Part shown: in pieces, positions 11,001-24,189 of the stretch | How positions within the stretch are numbered: the stretch's first letter is position 1 | How the letters are laid out: every line of letters starts with the position of its first letter | Assembly (NCBI RefSeq): GCF_958298935.1 | Contig: NC_084927.1 | Location: 19,852,001-19,916,000, forward strand | Direction: 5' to 3' | DNA: 64,000 nucleotides | Origin: Phragmites australis | Taxonomy: Eukaryota > Streptophyta > Magnoliopsida > Poales > Poaceae | Translations under genes and position numbers: made by a program | The notes under the pieces: model-generated | Database searches by the model: none | Told to the model about the DNA's origin: nothing | What the model saw: the letters and a program-made list of their open reading frames with translations, nothing else

Positions 11001-13298
11001 TGTAGAGGAGTTTGCACTAACCGAAGCATTATGTCCAGAGGTAAAGTGAAGGCTGATGACTTTACCAGAATGTCTGGTGCTCTGTGTGTTAAACTCAACA
11101 GAGTATATCTGACAAAGAGGGAGAAGGCTGAGGACCTCACTGGATAGTCCGATGATCTGCACTGGATAACACCGGATCATTTTTTTTTAGAGAAGAATAA
11201 AAGTGCAAAAGACTAAAGATCCACCCACCGGAAGGTCTGGTGCTTGATTTGTGCACACCGGAGTATGGCACCTGAGCATTTCTTGTAGAGGCGACTGCAA
11301 GTATTGAAGAATGAAAATAAACTCACCGGATAGTCCGGTGATCATAGAGATAATTGCACAGGAGCATTTCTAGGAGAAAAAAAAGAATATTTAACTCATC
11401 GGATGGTCTTGTGTGAATAGAATGAACATCAGATGAATACACCAGAACATTTTACATAAAGAGGCTGCAAAGGCTCGGATGGCTCAAGATAGCTCACCGG
11501 AAGATCTGGTGATAGATTTGAAGGCACATTGGAGTGTCCGGTGTTCACAATGGCCGTGAGTAGAGTTCCAACAGCTAGTTTCTGAGTTTGTACTCATAAG
11601 ATGATCCGATGTTAGTACTACTATTCTCAACGGATCATATGGTGTTAACAGATTTTTCGAGCCATTGGTAAAATGGCTAGTTGGTAGGTTTGAGACTATA
11701 AATACCCCTCTACTCAGTCATTTGGAGGTGTGGCATACTGCTAGAGTCTAGAGGAAGCTCATATACACTTGAGAAGATATCCAAGTCAACAAAGTGCTTA
11801 AAGTGATTATCCAAAGTAAGTAAGCACAAGATTAGAGAGTATTTAGTGCTTATAGGACTAGAGTGAGTTGTAGTTGAGTACTGCAGCTTGAAGAAGGGAT
11901 CAAAGAGTGATCCTAGTTTATACCGAGTGTTACGTCAGTGCCTTAGAGTCTTGATAACTCGTTGGCATTTTGGGCCTTAGTAGCTCAAGCTTATTGACCC
12001 TTCGAATTACTATGAAGCGATTTCAAGACACATGTATGGGAACACGGAGACCCTTGTATTGATGGCTCAAGCTCCGAAGTGATCACGGCGATAAGTGATC
12101 GAAGGAGATACTAATGGTGAGATCTTGTCTTAGTGGTCATCGTGCTTGAGACGTTATCTTGGTGACTTGATAGCTCAAGAACTGTAATCGAAAGAGACTT
12201 GATGACCGGGAGCATATCCTTTGTAGAGCTCCAATGTGGATTTGAGGTAATATTCATACCATCGATAACACGGGATAAAAATCCTTTGTGCCGAGTTTGT
12301 CTCTTTATATTATTTACGTTTTCATATTTACATATTTGCAATTTACCTTGCTAGAGTAGGTTGCAATCCTCTTGAGGGGTAGAGTAGACACGCTAGATAA
12401 ACCTAAAATGCATTTAGATAGAAATTAAGATATATTTATCTTGTGAAATTTTTAAAACCAATTTAATTTAGTTCCTAAATATCCTCGTTCACCTCTTAAA
12501 AACGTCACTGTGACTCACAAAGATTATAAGTCATTGGATGAGTGTCCAATGACTCGGAGCCGTCGTCTCAAAACAAAAACAAAAACGGAAGGTTGAAAAA
12601 AAGGGCATCGGCCAAATTTTAAATCGGGTGAAGGGTAGATAATCTTGCAACCAGGCAGCTGGTTGCTTGCTAGGATCATATTTGCCCACGTAACGATCGT
12701 AGCCGTCGCGATCGAGGATGTGCTTTTTCTTGGCTAGATTGCTGCAAACTTTGAGCACATCTGATGAACAGAAGCCATCAGCCACTAGCTTCTACCTTAT
12801 GTCTCTTTATTTAGCACAGTACAAGAACGTGTAACGCGCTTGATGTACGTGATCGAGATGTCGTCCATCGATCAGAGAACTCAAAGATTAAAGGAGAATT
12901 GCGAGATGGATGATGAAATTACATTGATGGTGCCCCTGACTCCGGCCTCCTCCAGCGCCTCGCGGCACGCCGCCTCGTACACGTCCTCGTCGTCCTCCCA
13001 GCCGCCCTGACAGACGAAGAAGAAGCACATCCATCAGTCTAGGAGCACATGCTAACTAAGATCTTGGTCATGCCGCACAAGAACTGAAGCTGAACTGAAC
13101 TGAACTGAACTCACGTGTTGTTGTTACCTTGGGGAAGACGAGATCGTCCCTGTTGGGCGTCGAGACCATGAGCACCTCCGGCTGCCCGTCCGTGGTCACG
13201 CGGTACGGCACGCACCCCGCGACGAGGCGGTACTCGTTGTCGTAGCGCTGCCTCAGCCTGCCCTTCCTCGCGACGAGGGCCTTCGTCTCCGACGCCAT
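8056..13298 (-). CDS. Nudix hydrolase, 4 coding exons, 203 aa
   Basis: Minus-strand exons: 13128-13298, 12923-13006, 8376-8525 and 8056-8262 (TGA at 8056-8058). All junctions are GT-AG and in phase 0, giving 57+28+50+68 residues. The Nudix box falls at the start of exon 2 and fits Gx5Ex7REUxEExGU exactly (GGWEDDEDVYEAACREALEE, then AGV), so the metal-binding Glu residues are intact. Exon 3 has the FRSKSSQ...GYIFALEV...W segment and exon 4 the RLCRYEWMREAL segment shared by short plant NUDT proteins of the NUDT4/17/18/21 type. Such enzymes hydrolyse nucleoside-diphosphate-linked substrates. The exact substrate cannot be read from sequence, although diphosphoinositol polyphosphates are one possibility. 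The start was chosen as MASETKALVARKGR, 3 bp after a good acceptor. Intron 2 is 4,397 bp and contains retroelement DNA. Confidence 0.9.
9600..12519 (+). mobile_element. 3' fragment of a Sirevirus-like element in Nudix intron 2
   Basis: The segment consists of about 1.2 kb of AT-rich internal sequence, with no open gag/pol frame, followed by a purine-rich tract (AAAAAGAGAAAGAT, 10787-10800) and a complete 3' LTR (10801-12519). The 5' LTR and the coding part are missing and the left border is approximate. It is antisense to the host gene and makes up most of the intron. Confidence 0.65.
10801..12519 (+). repeat. 3' LTR of the intronic Sirevirus-like fragment
   Basis: It starts TGTAGCG after a purine tract and ends ACTCACA at 12519. 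The last 200 bp align, reverse-complemented, with the first 200 bp of the minus-strand LTR at 54790, and the outermost bases also match the LTR at 3064. An array of palindromic motifs (CACCGGATAGTCCGGTG at about 11324-11341 and relatives) runs from about 10990 to 11640. A likely TATA is at about 11696-11704 (CTATAAATA). Confidence 0.75.
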
Positions 13299-13300
13299 GG

Positions 13301-13403
13301 CTGCACCACAAAAGCAAAGCTCAGGCATGCAGAAGAGTTCGTGCGATTTGTAAGGAAGAGAGAACCCAGAGCAAGGAGCCAAGCATATGACAAGAGCAGT
13401 CAC
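13301..13403 (-). other. Predicted 5' UTR intron of the Nudix gene
   Basis: On the minus strand CTCTAAG|GTGACT at 13404/13403 is a good donor. A pyrimidine-rich stretch ending TTGTGGTGCAG|CC (acceptor at 13301) precedes the ATG by 2 bases. This places a short leader exon upstream of 13403. It is an inference from splice signals only. Confidence 0.55.
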
Positions 13404-15589
13404 CTTAGAGGCTGGAGAAATGCAAGAACAGAGGCCACGGAGCAGAAGGGTCGTCTCTCGATGGCTTGATCAACACGGAGAGAGATGGCTAGTGAAAACA
13501 AGAAAAGGGACGGGCTCTGTGCCTCATCTCACCACGGACGCTTCGCTTCCCGCCCGATTTAAAGGATTGAGGGGGAGGAGGCGGATGAGGTCAACCGCCA
13601 TTAACGCACCAGCACCGCCCAAGCAGACAAGAAACAGAAACAGAAACAGAAACAACTAAAGAATTGCACCGAATACTGCTGCTACCACTACAATAACGGT
13701 TTGGGAGGAGGAGCCATGTCGAAATGGGCGGCACCTCGAGCCGTCCTATCACTGGAATCCAGGAGTGGGCGATGGGCAGGCGCAATTAAAGAAGAAGGGG
13801 TGCTCTGCTTCTGCTTCTGTTATTGCGTGATTGGGGTTCGTTTCGGGAGTAGCTATGGACGGAGGATTTATAAAAGAAGCTGGAATCGTGTGGATAGGTG
13901 GGGAAGAAGAAGGGAGAAAAATTTTAAAAGATCGGGTCTCCGGTGAGATTTTTTCTCCGCAACCGATATGTGTTATGCACAGTATATATAGAAGCTGACG
14001 TATTTGATGTGTCGTGTAGTTAATGGAGGAAGAGAGAGTCTTACGGAGGTCTATTCCCATCAAATCCTATAAAATTTTTCTCCAAGAAGAAGGCTTGCCG
14101 AAACTGCACTGCACGGGGCTGTGCAGTTGGGGGCTCTGGACACGCGGAAGGAAATGATATGAGATCTTTATAGAAAGATTTTTGTGATCCTGATCATACT
14201 GTTTCTTTTTAATTTAATAGTTTGTTTAAATATATATGAGAGAAATAGCTAACGCATATCACTTTAGAAATGAAGATTTTATATAGAACCGGTCTTACGT
14301 AATTTCCTTCGTCTGGAGGCTCGCTGGAGCTCGTCTCGCAAAACCAACCAGCTGAGTTGAGCTGGGTTTCCTGCTCATTGCTCGCTTAGGGAGCCCATAA
14401 AATTCTTTTCTCAGTTTTCTTAGTCTAGAATCCTGAAAGTATAAACTACTAATTTTTAACTAGGTACAAAGCTCCGAGCCAATAATTTTTTTTGCCTTCC
14501 TTTTTGTATTAAGATTTTTAGGAACCAATCCAGGATTTCTTTGCATCGATTTTTCCTAGTTGCCGTTGTAGACTTGTAAGGAAATGGATCCATCTTTTTG
14601 TCGTGGCATGGAGGCGTTCGGGTGGGGTATTTTGCGAAAACCTTGGACCTACTGCCATTGGATCTATGCTTGTAAACCTGGTTTATTGGATTGTCACGAA
14701 TTCTGGATTAAATTTTCTGAAACCAACGAATTGAAGCATTCCTTATCACACTATGATACCTAAGCCTCTAAACCAATGGTAACAAACCACCTTAGGTTTT
14801 AGGAATCAAATCTTTGATCACAAAAACATAGTCAGTAGAAACCAACATAACCGTTCGGCTCAAATAATGTTCATGATTGCTTCAAGCTGCCAGGCAATAT
14901 ACTAATCCTGTGCTAGTCCAAATCAAAGCACCAAATTGTCTCATAGAAATATGTTTACATGCGAATACGAGATCAACAGTTTTTCCCTATAAATGAATAA
15001 ATGTTTACTTGACTGCCTATTTACCAGAAAAGTTTCTTTTGCTGATAACAATTTGTGAGTCAAGTCAAGACAGTACCCATGTCTGGCTGTATTAGGATAT
15101 CAACTTGCAAATTCTTTTCATAGTCTGTTCGTCGATGTCAATTGAATTTTCATTGGCTCGTCACATGCAGTGCCCATCCAGTGCCCTTGGGAGTCAAGAT
15201 CACTGTTATAGATTACATATTGCAAGTACACATTGTAATATATAAATTGGCCCATCAGCGAATCAATTACAAAATCTGAGATTTGGTTCCGTAGCCGTTC
15301 TTCAACATCTTTAGTTTAGGAGCTCTTCTGCTTTCAATTCATCGTAACAAATCAAGTACCACTCAATAACAATATTTTTTCCTCTGAATTTTTTTTTAAA
15401 AATATACATGCATATAACCCCTGAAATTTTTTACGAAGATTTCTCTACCATAGTGTTGATAGTAAAACATGCATATGCGGATATGCCCTTGCTGTGCAAC
15501 ACATTCAATGCAGGTCCACATGCTAATTGTTTGCAAGTACAATACAAGTCTACATCCACGTAACCATATTTTGTAGCAGACAGTTGAAA
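13404..15589. other. Nudix promoter side and intergenic DNA
   Basis: The first 200 bp, minus strand, should be leader and promoter of the Nudix gene. A TTTAAAT box lies near 13556-13562 but I cannot assign a start site. The remainder is AT-rich with no gene recognised on either strand. Confidence 0.45.
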
Positions 15590-16276
15590 TTAGGAAAAAA
15601 TGTAAAAATCCACTTGTATGATACTGGGTTTTTATTTACCCACTTATAAGAATTTTTAGTTCAGTTTTACACTGCAAAATTAAAGTATTTCAGATACTCC
15701 TTAGATTCATATATCGTTTTGACCGTCACAGTGTGCGCCATATAGACGCAGATTCTACTATGTGGCCTCCATTGACTCGTCCAGCGTGAAGGGAGTGCGG
15801 TAGCTCATCTCCATAGCTCTCACAACGATCAGCCTGAGCTGACCCAATCAACACGATCATTGCGATCAGCGTAGCTGTGATCAACATGATTAGGCCCTCT
15901 GCGTTGGACAGATGATCAGTGCTAGCTAGTTAAGTGTTGGGTAGATGATTGGTGTTGGGCAAAGCGGCGTTGGACAAAAGGGCACTGGGGTGACGAGCTC
16001 GGGAGTTAGGAAGAGAACGATGCAGTGGAGCCAAGCTATAAGAGCTATGGAGATGAGTCAATCCGCACGTCCGTCATGCTGGACGAGCCAACGAAGGCCA
16101 CGCAGCAAGATCTGCGGTCATATGGCACACATGTTTAACCATCAAAGCGGCACATGGATCTAAAGAGGTATCTAAAAATACTTTAAATTTATAGGTGTAA
16201 AACTAAGCTGAAAGTTCTTATGAGGGGTAAATGAAAACCTAATTTGATGCAAGTAGGGTTTTTGCAATTTTCTCTT
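15590..16276. mobile_element. Long foldback (inverted-repeat) element, about 690 bp
   Basis: The left half reads TTAGGAAAAAATGTAAAAAT onward and the right half, reverse-complemented, reads TAAGAGAAAATTGCAAAAAC. The similarity continues inward for about 260 bp on each side, through a TTTACCCACTTATAAGAA-type segment and as far as CTCATCTCCATAGCTC. Only the centre (about 15850-16010) is unpaired. No coding frame is present. It is probably a non-autonomous foldback or MULE-like element. I could not fix a target duplication. Confidence 0.65.
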
Positions 16277-17712
16277 AAAATTATTGCGTCATTTGATTGA
16301 TACCCTTCGACTACAATATCTTTTGATGAATTTGAAAGTGATGTTTGGAGTTATATTAATGTGAGACAACAACTTAAAATTCAAGTTGTGATGTTGATGA
16401 TGACTTAAATTAAATATATGAGTAACATCCAAACGGATGTCTTATGAATCCAAACTCAGCGCCTCATTCAGGATCATAAACCACGAGAGATAATTACACG
16501 CATCTTTACTTTTGAGTGAGAACTTTCTTATTGTGATTATTTATAACTTAGAAATTTGTTATCTTCTTGTATGGGTAAACATCATTTTAGCTACATTTTA
16601 ATCTTCTGCATATAACATCTCGTTCCCGATCTCACAAGTGCAAGAAATTTTAAGAATTGAAGACAAGAATTTCCAGCATTGACCTCGTCTAGAATGCAGA
16701 AATTTTCATGGGATCCTATTAGACAATTCGCCATGAAATTCCTCTATTCCAAATGGAGCCCTTAATTCGGATTAGAATCTTGACAGCGAGCTGAATATGG
16801 TTTCTGTTGGAAAAAGGCGCACTTTTGATTTAATTGAATACCTAAATAGATTATGAACATAAACTAATAAACTAAAAGCATGATATAGTGACAGCACAAC
16901 GTAAACATGTACATAAAAGAACTACATATGTAAAACTTGTACATAGTCGCTAACAGGAATATCACAAAAATATCCAACGTAGTAACCATGACTAAACAGA
17001 GGTTAATCACAGCACGCATACCCGTCGGCGGCATGAGATGCATAGACCCTCGTGATGGCGATGCGGTAGACGATGAAGAGAATATAGAGGAAGTAGACTG
17101 TGATGATGTAGATAAAGCAGATCATAAGTAGTCACGACGAGCACTTCCTAAAAAACTTATTCACCCTCTCCTGATATAGGATCCCAAGAGTGACAGGTTC
17201 CAAAGATTTACTCTCATGTTCATCGGTGTATGCCGATGTAGCAGGATAGAGGTGACTACGTATGGCAGCGCAACAGAGAGAAATAGACAAAACACACATG
17301 ATATATATGTTTGCCCACATAACAAAAAGAATAAAATTATAAAAGGAGACCGTACATGTGCAAGCTATTGGACTGGATTTTCATAGACTATTCACACAAG
17401 TGCCATGTGCCTCCACCCCCACCCCTAGTGAGGTGAGCAAGCTTTGTTCTTCTAGTCTTCTCATCCACACATGCTAAGTAGATAGAGGAGACATTTCCTT
17501 ACAATTTGTTGTTCCTTCATCTCCACCAATAAAATGGAACTAAAATATATACTCATCCCCACCTAATTGATCCTTTAAGATTTATTTAGGATTTAAATAA
17601 ATGATACTAAACTCACATATCTAACAGTTCCACCTTCATTTTGAAGCTTTCTGCTGCTCTGCTTTTGCATCAGCTGTTGCTATGTGCCTTGGCACACCCC
17701 CTGTGTAGTTTT
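16277..17712. other. Intergenic, no gene recognised
   Basis: AT-rich sequence without a recognisable gene. A short frame at 16937-17131 has an acidic C-terminal run but no family motif or supported exon structure, so I do not call it. Confidence 0.5.
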
Positions 17713-17717
17713 GGTGT

Positions 17718-17913
17718 TATTATAAATGAACTGTAGATAGGCAATGGAGTAGCAAATGAACTCTTGTATTCATTGATTATGATGTTTATATATTTATACA
17801 TGGTGAAAAGATATGATGAGAGAAAATATCTATTGGGAAGACATCTCTTCTCAATAGACATAGCTCTTGGTAATTGATCACATGATTATATCTAAAAGTG
17901 TCTATTCATAACA
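17718..17913 (-). repeat. 3' LTR of the copia element
   Basis: It matches 25286-25481 end to end at equal length. The terminal TG is mutated to TA at 17718-17719, which hid the exact border until the flanking GGTGT duplication was compared. Confidence 0.92.
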
Positions 17914-17922
17914 CCCCCCTTG

Positions 17923-20900
17923 ATCAATTATTTTGAATGTAAACTTCTTGTTAGAACTCTTCCAAAAATCATGTCGAAAAATATGAGGAGAAAATAATAT
18001 ATTGATATGCCATTAAAACTCCTTAAAAACTCAATTGGAAAATATAAGGAGAAAATGGTATGACATATATTGGTTATTGCCTCATTGTAAGCTCATATGA
18101 GAAACCTAAATAGGAAAAACTCATTTTGGTGAGCTTAGAGAACAATAATTATAATCTATGGATTATATTAAAACCTCCAAAAACCTCTTGGGAAAATAGG
18201 AGGAATACTAGTGATATGCTGTTAAAACTTCTTTAAAACCCAGTGAAAAAATAAGGAGAAAATTGTATAATATATATTGATTATTGTCTCTTTGTAAACT
18301 CATATGAGAAAACCTTTAAAAGGAAAAACCCATAAGCGAGTTAAAAGAATAATAGATATGTCTTTGATACATCCTTTAAAAATCTCGAAAGGAAAAATAA
18401 GGGATATGACATATGATCTTGTGTAGATATTGCCTCATTAAAAACCTTATATGAGAAACCATATAGGAAAAACTTATAAAAGAAAATAGCGCAATATAAT
18501 ATGAACATGTTATTTTTTAGGGATAAACTCCCCCTGAACCTTGAAAATCTCGCAGTCGTCGCATACCAATTCCGTGAACACATTTTTGGAATATAGAAGT
18601 TGGTAAGGACTTAGTGAATAAATCAGCGAGATTATCACATGACTTAGTTTATAAGATTTCTATCTCTCCATTATGAAGATATAATAAGTTAGGAGCAATA
18701 TGTTTGGTTATATTGCTCTTTATGTAACCTGTTTGCATTTGAGCAAATGCGTGCAGAATTATCTTCATAGATAACTATTGATGATTTAATGGAATCAATA
18801 CCACATGATAGTTGTATGTGGTTTATCATTCTGCAAGGTCATATACATGTATGTGATATTTTAGAATAATAGGTAGAAGTAGCCTCTGGAATCTATTTTG
18901 ATGACTCCAATGAGAAGGTTATATCACCATAAAATCAGTCTATGATCTGGCGTTATAGGGATCTATTATATAGCCAGTGTCTGGATATCCACTATAACCA
19001 TATCTTGATTTTTTTGATAGAAAAATCTAGATCTTTGGTGCCATAAAGATATCTTTGGATATCATCTTTGACTTTCACCTAATGGTGTTGTTGGAGTTGC
19101 ACTATTTAAGCTAGCAAGTTATCTATAAATGTAATATCAGGTCTATTACGATTTGCAAGATACATGCGCGCTTTGATGGCACTAAGATATAGAACTTTAG
19201 GTTCAATATCTTTTCATTGTCAACCCAATATATGAATGGATCTTGATTTATATTTAGGGATTGAATGACCATGAGTATTTTGATGGATATGATTGTCTAA
19301 TATCATTTGGATATTCGTAGACTGATGGATAAATATTCTTGAAGGAATATGCTCAAGTTATAGACTTAAGCAAAATTTGGTTTTAACCATATCATTCATC
19401 TCAATTTCCATCATAAGATGATTACATACATTTTCGTGTGTGGTTTGGAGATGATACAAAATCCAATTACGACTTTATTATGAACAGACATATGCAATCA
19501 TTGTGTTTGGAGTAACCCTTCTGTGAAAGAAACTCATTTAGTCAGTTGTACCATAATCAACTTAAATGCTTGAAGTCATGGAGTGACTTAAGCTATACAG
19601 AATATATATTGTGATTTGTATTTAAATTCAAAATATGAAGTCCATTAGGGACTTATATGTCCGAATCTATCCAATTCATTTAATCTGCCAATGATATTGA
19701 ATATGAGAACATAATTTTCACACATACCATGGGGTATGTAGCATCATAATTGATGCCGAGCCTCTGCGTAAACCCATGTGCTACAAGCCTCACTATTTCA
19801 CCACCTTATGGATTAAAAATCCATTTTGCTTCCGTAGGGAAGACATTAGAGGTGTAGGTATTACTGTTGTTAATACCTCTCTTTTGTGAGCGAGTGCAAT
19901 TCTACCTCAATTGATTCCTTCTATTTGGTCCAGTCCGAGTGCTTGAGGCATCCTGCCATGGCCACGGACTTTGGTCTGGATCTAATTGAAGATCTTCTGT
20001 AATTTTTGAGGAGAAATATTTGTCGACAATTTGTAGTCTTTGATATTGATTGATTCGATAGAATCAATATAATTTGTGGAAATATTATCCAATTTAAGTC
20101 CGTATATTTCCCAAAACAATGGAGTTAGGTTGTTCCCATGACCCAGCGCCTGGATTTGTGTACACATTTGTACCGAGCATTTAGATGTTGAACATCCATA
20201 GGTGTTTGGATAGTGAATATCCATAAGGTGTCTATCAACTTGATGTTGATTTGTATTTATTGTCTTGTAGGAGGGATTACTCTGTTTCCGTGGTAGCTTG
20301 CAAGAAACTTTATCCTTTGTGACCGTACTTCTCCCCTCTTATTTTGATTTAGGAGTTGAGTAATTTTGTTTGGTACCTCCACTCTTTCCGATACATTCCT
20401 AGTAGGAATATAGAATTTGATGACACATTTGTTGTCAGTAAATGCATCTTGGCAGGTTATTTTTAATATGTTGCAAAATACAAGATGTTCTGAATAAAAA
20501 TTCAAATATCAGGTACATGGATATGAGGACTGAATGTGAACGTGTATGACATTCTCTTATGATTCTTGGCATTCTTTGTGGTATTAATCTCACTGTAATG
20601 CCGAGAATTGTCCTCAAAATGTTATGAGCATACAGGCAATGAATATGTCCCATGTGAGGGACTAAAGGTATTATATGATTGACGGATAATTATACCTCAT
20701 ATGGATCCCCAATGCCCTTTGATGTATACTGTACAGTGGTGATATTGGTACGTGCAGAACGTAACCGATTTGCAGATGGGAAATACTTGGCTGGGACCAA
20801 ATTTCTACGTACTAACTGCAACGGAGGAAGCCGTATTACTACAGTTGGATGAATGTGGATTAATGATGCGGTATGTAAAGCCGCATGTCACCAACAAGAT

Positions 20901-22038
20901 GTTGGTAAATTGCAATTCTATGGTTGGTCATGCTAATGAATTGATTCTCTTGATGAGATATTCAGCTAGACCATTATGAATGTGCACACATGGTATTTAA
21001 TAAGTAGTTCCCAAAAACCAAACGATAATTGAATGCACGTTAAGGAATGACATTATCCATGTAAATGGATTTGATCCTGCGTCCAGGATTATTTGCTCTA
21101 ATTTTGATAATTTGAGCAAGTAGTTTGGCATAAGTGTAGTACCTTATGTATAAAGGACACATATGAGACTATTTTCTAGACGCATCAATCAGCATTGCAT
21201 AGTACCTAGATGGTCTATAAAATTGCTGAAATAAAGTCACATGTATGTTCTTGAATGCATTCAAGAAATTGGGTGGCATATTGTGAATTTTAAGGTAAGA
21301 GGACATCAACATTAAATTCCCTGTGACACATGCGGTGCACATAAATCTGAAGATTTTGGGAATACTATAACCAATAGAATTGTTAATAATTTTTCTCGTC
21401 ATCTCTAATGCAGAGTAACTAAGGCAATCATGCCAAGTCTTGATTTGATCAAGATAGAAAAATTATTTTGTACGCAATATATGGTACGGGATTTGATGTA
21501 TGTATAGTACAATCCAGATGGTATATAGGGAAGCTTGCCATATCCGTTGATTAAGAGAAGAAAATTCCTCTTTTGTTGTCATCATGGGTTTCGATATGAA
21601 AACCATTCTGACAGATATCTCTATAACTTATAAGGTACAAGCTGAATCGAGATACTATTGAGCATCATCGATTTTGACTTGAGTACCCATAGAGAGAGTA
21701 ATTATAGCATGATTGGAGCCAAAACTCACTACATCACGTTCAGCGATTATCAATATTTCATTGTATCTTAGTAAGAGTTTGGAAATATTTTGATTTCGCT
21801 AAGTATAGAATTTGTGGTGCATATTTCCAAAAGACATATATCTTCCACCGTCGGATTGATTCCCATAAAATCTATATATTGAATTGAAGAATTTGATATG
21901 AAATTCTTTATCAGATATATAGAATACATACAAACTTTATTAAGTATCAATGTGCTGATACATTATTAAAATATACAATATAGTATAAGATGACAACAAC
22001 CTATTACAATACTATGTAGGATATAGATATAACAATAT
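17923..22038 (-). pseudogene. Copia pol remnant (integrase, RT, RNase H)
   Basis: The frames are heavily broken, but landmarks remain on the minus strand. The RNase H C-terminal signature SIFQKCVHGIGMRRL lies near 18550-18595, and an upstream YEDNS-like RNase H segment near 18740-18780. The integrase-RT hinge with VEVPNK lies near 20370-20390. No catalytic block is intact over a useful length. Order and spacing fit a copia pol read toward lower coordinates. Confidence 0.7.
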
Positions 22039-22054
22039 CTAATTAATTGGGAGC

Positions 22055-23098
22055 CTAATTGAGGTCACCAAATAAATCGTTGGAAGCAAATTCCGCGAGC
22101 ATGTTGTCCGTGGTCTCAAGGTCCTCTTGCTGCTGCAGAGTGATGTCATTGTTCGGTTCTGAATGAACGCTTTGGGAACAACTTGCCATCCTGGTGGTGT
22201 CAGGTTGAAGATTGAAATGAGCTTCATGTCTTTCGCCTTGAGTTGGTCGGCTTTGTCCGACGGACTTAAGGTAAAGATCAACCAAGTGTTTTGGGGTGCG
22301 GTATTTCTTAGTTGTGTGGATGTAACAACCACATTTATGACAAATATTAGATTTGTCTTTGTTGTTATTGAAAATGTCTTTCCCCTTGTTGTGTCCATGA
22401 AATTTCTGTTTCTTGTTGCGGTTCTTCTGGCCTTTGAAGTTCTTTGGATGGCGGTTATAACCGTCAAACCTATTGGTATTCTGAATATTAGAGTTAACTT
22501 CAGGTAAAGGGGCAGTACCTGTAGGGCACTGATGATGGTTCTCCAAAATAAGTTCATCGTGCTTTTCAGCCTGAAGTAAAGTGTGAATTAATTCAGAATA
22601 GTGCTGGTAATTCCTAGCACGGTATTATTATTGCAATACCCTATGGGCAGGAAGCATTGTAGACAAAGTTTTTTTTTCAATTTTCTCCTCATCTGTGGGA
22701 GCTTTGTCACAAAATAGCAACCTAGAGCAGATCTTGTGAACAGCATGGTTATATTCTCCAATGAACTTAAAGTTCTGGAGGCGAATGTTGGACCACTCAT
22801 GTTGTGTTTCAGACAGTATGACTGCCTTTTGCTGTTCATATCGCTCTTTGAGCGAGTTTCATAGATTATGTGGATTTTTATCCATCAAGTATTCAGATTT
22901 TAAATCTGGATGTAGATGGTGCCTTATGAAATATAAAACCCCATACTTCATATGATCTTGAAGTGGCAGATCTTCGTCTTGAGGAGGATTAATCGTCGTA
23001 ATAAGTCTGCGGGATGATAGACTTATTTTCATGTCTATTGCCTAAGTTAGATAGTTTTTGCCATCTAACTCGAGTATGTCGAAGTCTACGTTGGACAT
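22055..23098 (-). pseudogene. Copia gag remnant with degenerate zinc knuckle
   Basis: The ATG at 23096-23098 opens a gag start (MSNVDFDILELDGKNYLT) that hits an in-frame stop where a Trp is normally found, and further stops and shifts follow. The last 163 residues (22055-22546) are open. They hold a basic stretch and a C-x2-C-x4-H-x4 motif whose final Cys is replaced by Tyr (CHKCGCYIHTTKKY), followed by RTPKHLVDLY. The zinc knuckle is therefore broken. Confidence 0.8.
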
Positions 23099-23250
23099 TT
23101 TGTCCTACAAATTAACCAATGATTGAATGAATTTACACTTTGGGTAAATTGAATAATCATGGTAATGTTGTAATTATGCAAAATTTGTAAAGTCAAGTTG
23201 AGACTTGAATTACATAGTGTAGACCTCAAATTATGTTGCTAACACATTGA

Positions 23251-23850
23251 AGGTAATCACCTAAATGGTGTAGACATCTCAGTAATGGGGGCATAATCTG
23301 TAACTATGCAGTAGATGCTATGAATCCCACTACATTCTGTTATGCAAATCTTGTGTTAACACTTTGAAGGTAATCACCAAAATGGTGTAGACCTTTGTTT
23401 GATTCATATTCAAATTGGGTACGCACGACGAGGATAGTCATTATGTGCTAAACATAGTATAGATCCCAGTAGTATTTGGGTACTATCTTGTGTATGACCA
23501 ATATAAGATATGAATGGAGGTAATCACCTGAAAAGGTGTAGACCTTTGTTCCAAATTTGATATTGGGTACATACTTTAAAGATAGTCACTATATGTTAGA
23601 CATAGTGTAGATCCCGTAGTAGTACTAGGGTACTACCTTGTGTATGGTCAATATGAGATATGAATGAAGGTAATCACTTGAAAAGGTGTAGATCTTTGTT
23701 CCAAATTTGATATTAGGTACGCACTTTAAGGATAGTCACTATGTGTTAGACATAGTGTAGATCCTGTAGTAGTACTAGGGTATTACCTTGTGTATGGCCA
23801 ATATACAAAGGTTTGGAATATTGTGTTATATTAAGTGGAAGAGGTAATCA
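23251..23850. repeat. Tandem 150-bp repeats in the copia leader
   Basis: Units beginning AGGTAATCAC start at 23251, 23368, 23518, 23668 and 23842. The central spacing is exactly 150 bp, the first interval is shorter (117) and the last unit is partial. Each full unit contains GGTGTAGACCTTTGTT and a later GTCACTATGTG..CATAGTGTAGATCC segment. The array sits between the leader and the gag start. Confidence 0.8.
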
Positions 23851-24189
23851 CTTAATTTGTATTAATAAGTATTTTTGCAAGAAATAGAATTTTAATTGCA
23901 AAAACAAAATTGTAAACATAATTGTATGTCATATGGAATGCACAAGGGCAAACACATGGGGCACTACAAATTTTCAGAGAAAACAGGGTCTGGAACATCA
24001 ATTTACAACATAAACAGTACTGAACACAATTATAGTTAAAGCCAAGGGCTAAAACATAAATTAATAGTACTGTAAAATAGTAAATATTGGATGTGGCTAT
24101 AATTATGAAGAAACCCAGGGGGTTTTGAAAAATAGCCAGTGTACTGAGGATCTCGGCCTATGGACCGAGATAACCTGTGCTTCGGCCTA

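Noticed and set aside
22039..22557. 172-codon minus-strand frame
   Set aside because: It is the alternative frame of the gag C-terminal region; the frame with the zinc-knuckle residues and RTPKHLVDLY is the real one.
23251..23850. Centromere-like satellite
   Set aside because: The 150-bp unit resembles a satellite in length, but there are only a few copies, and they lie within the borders of one retroelement.
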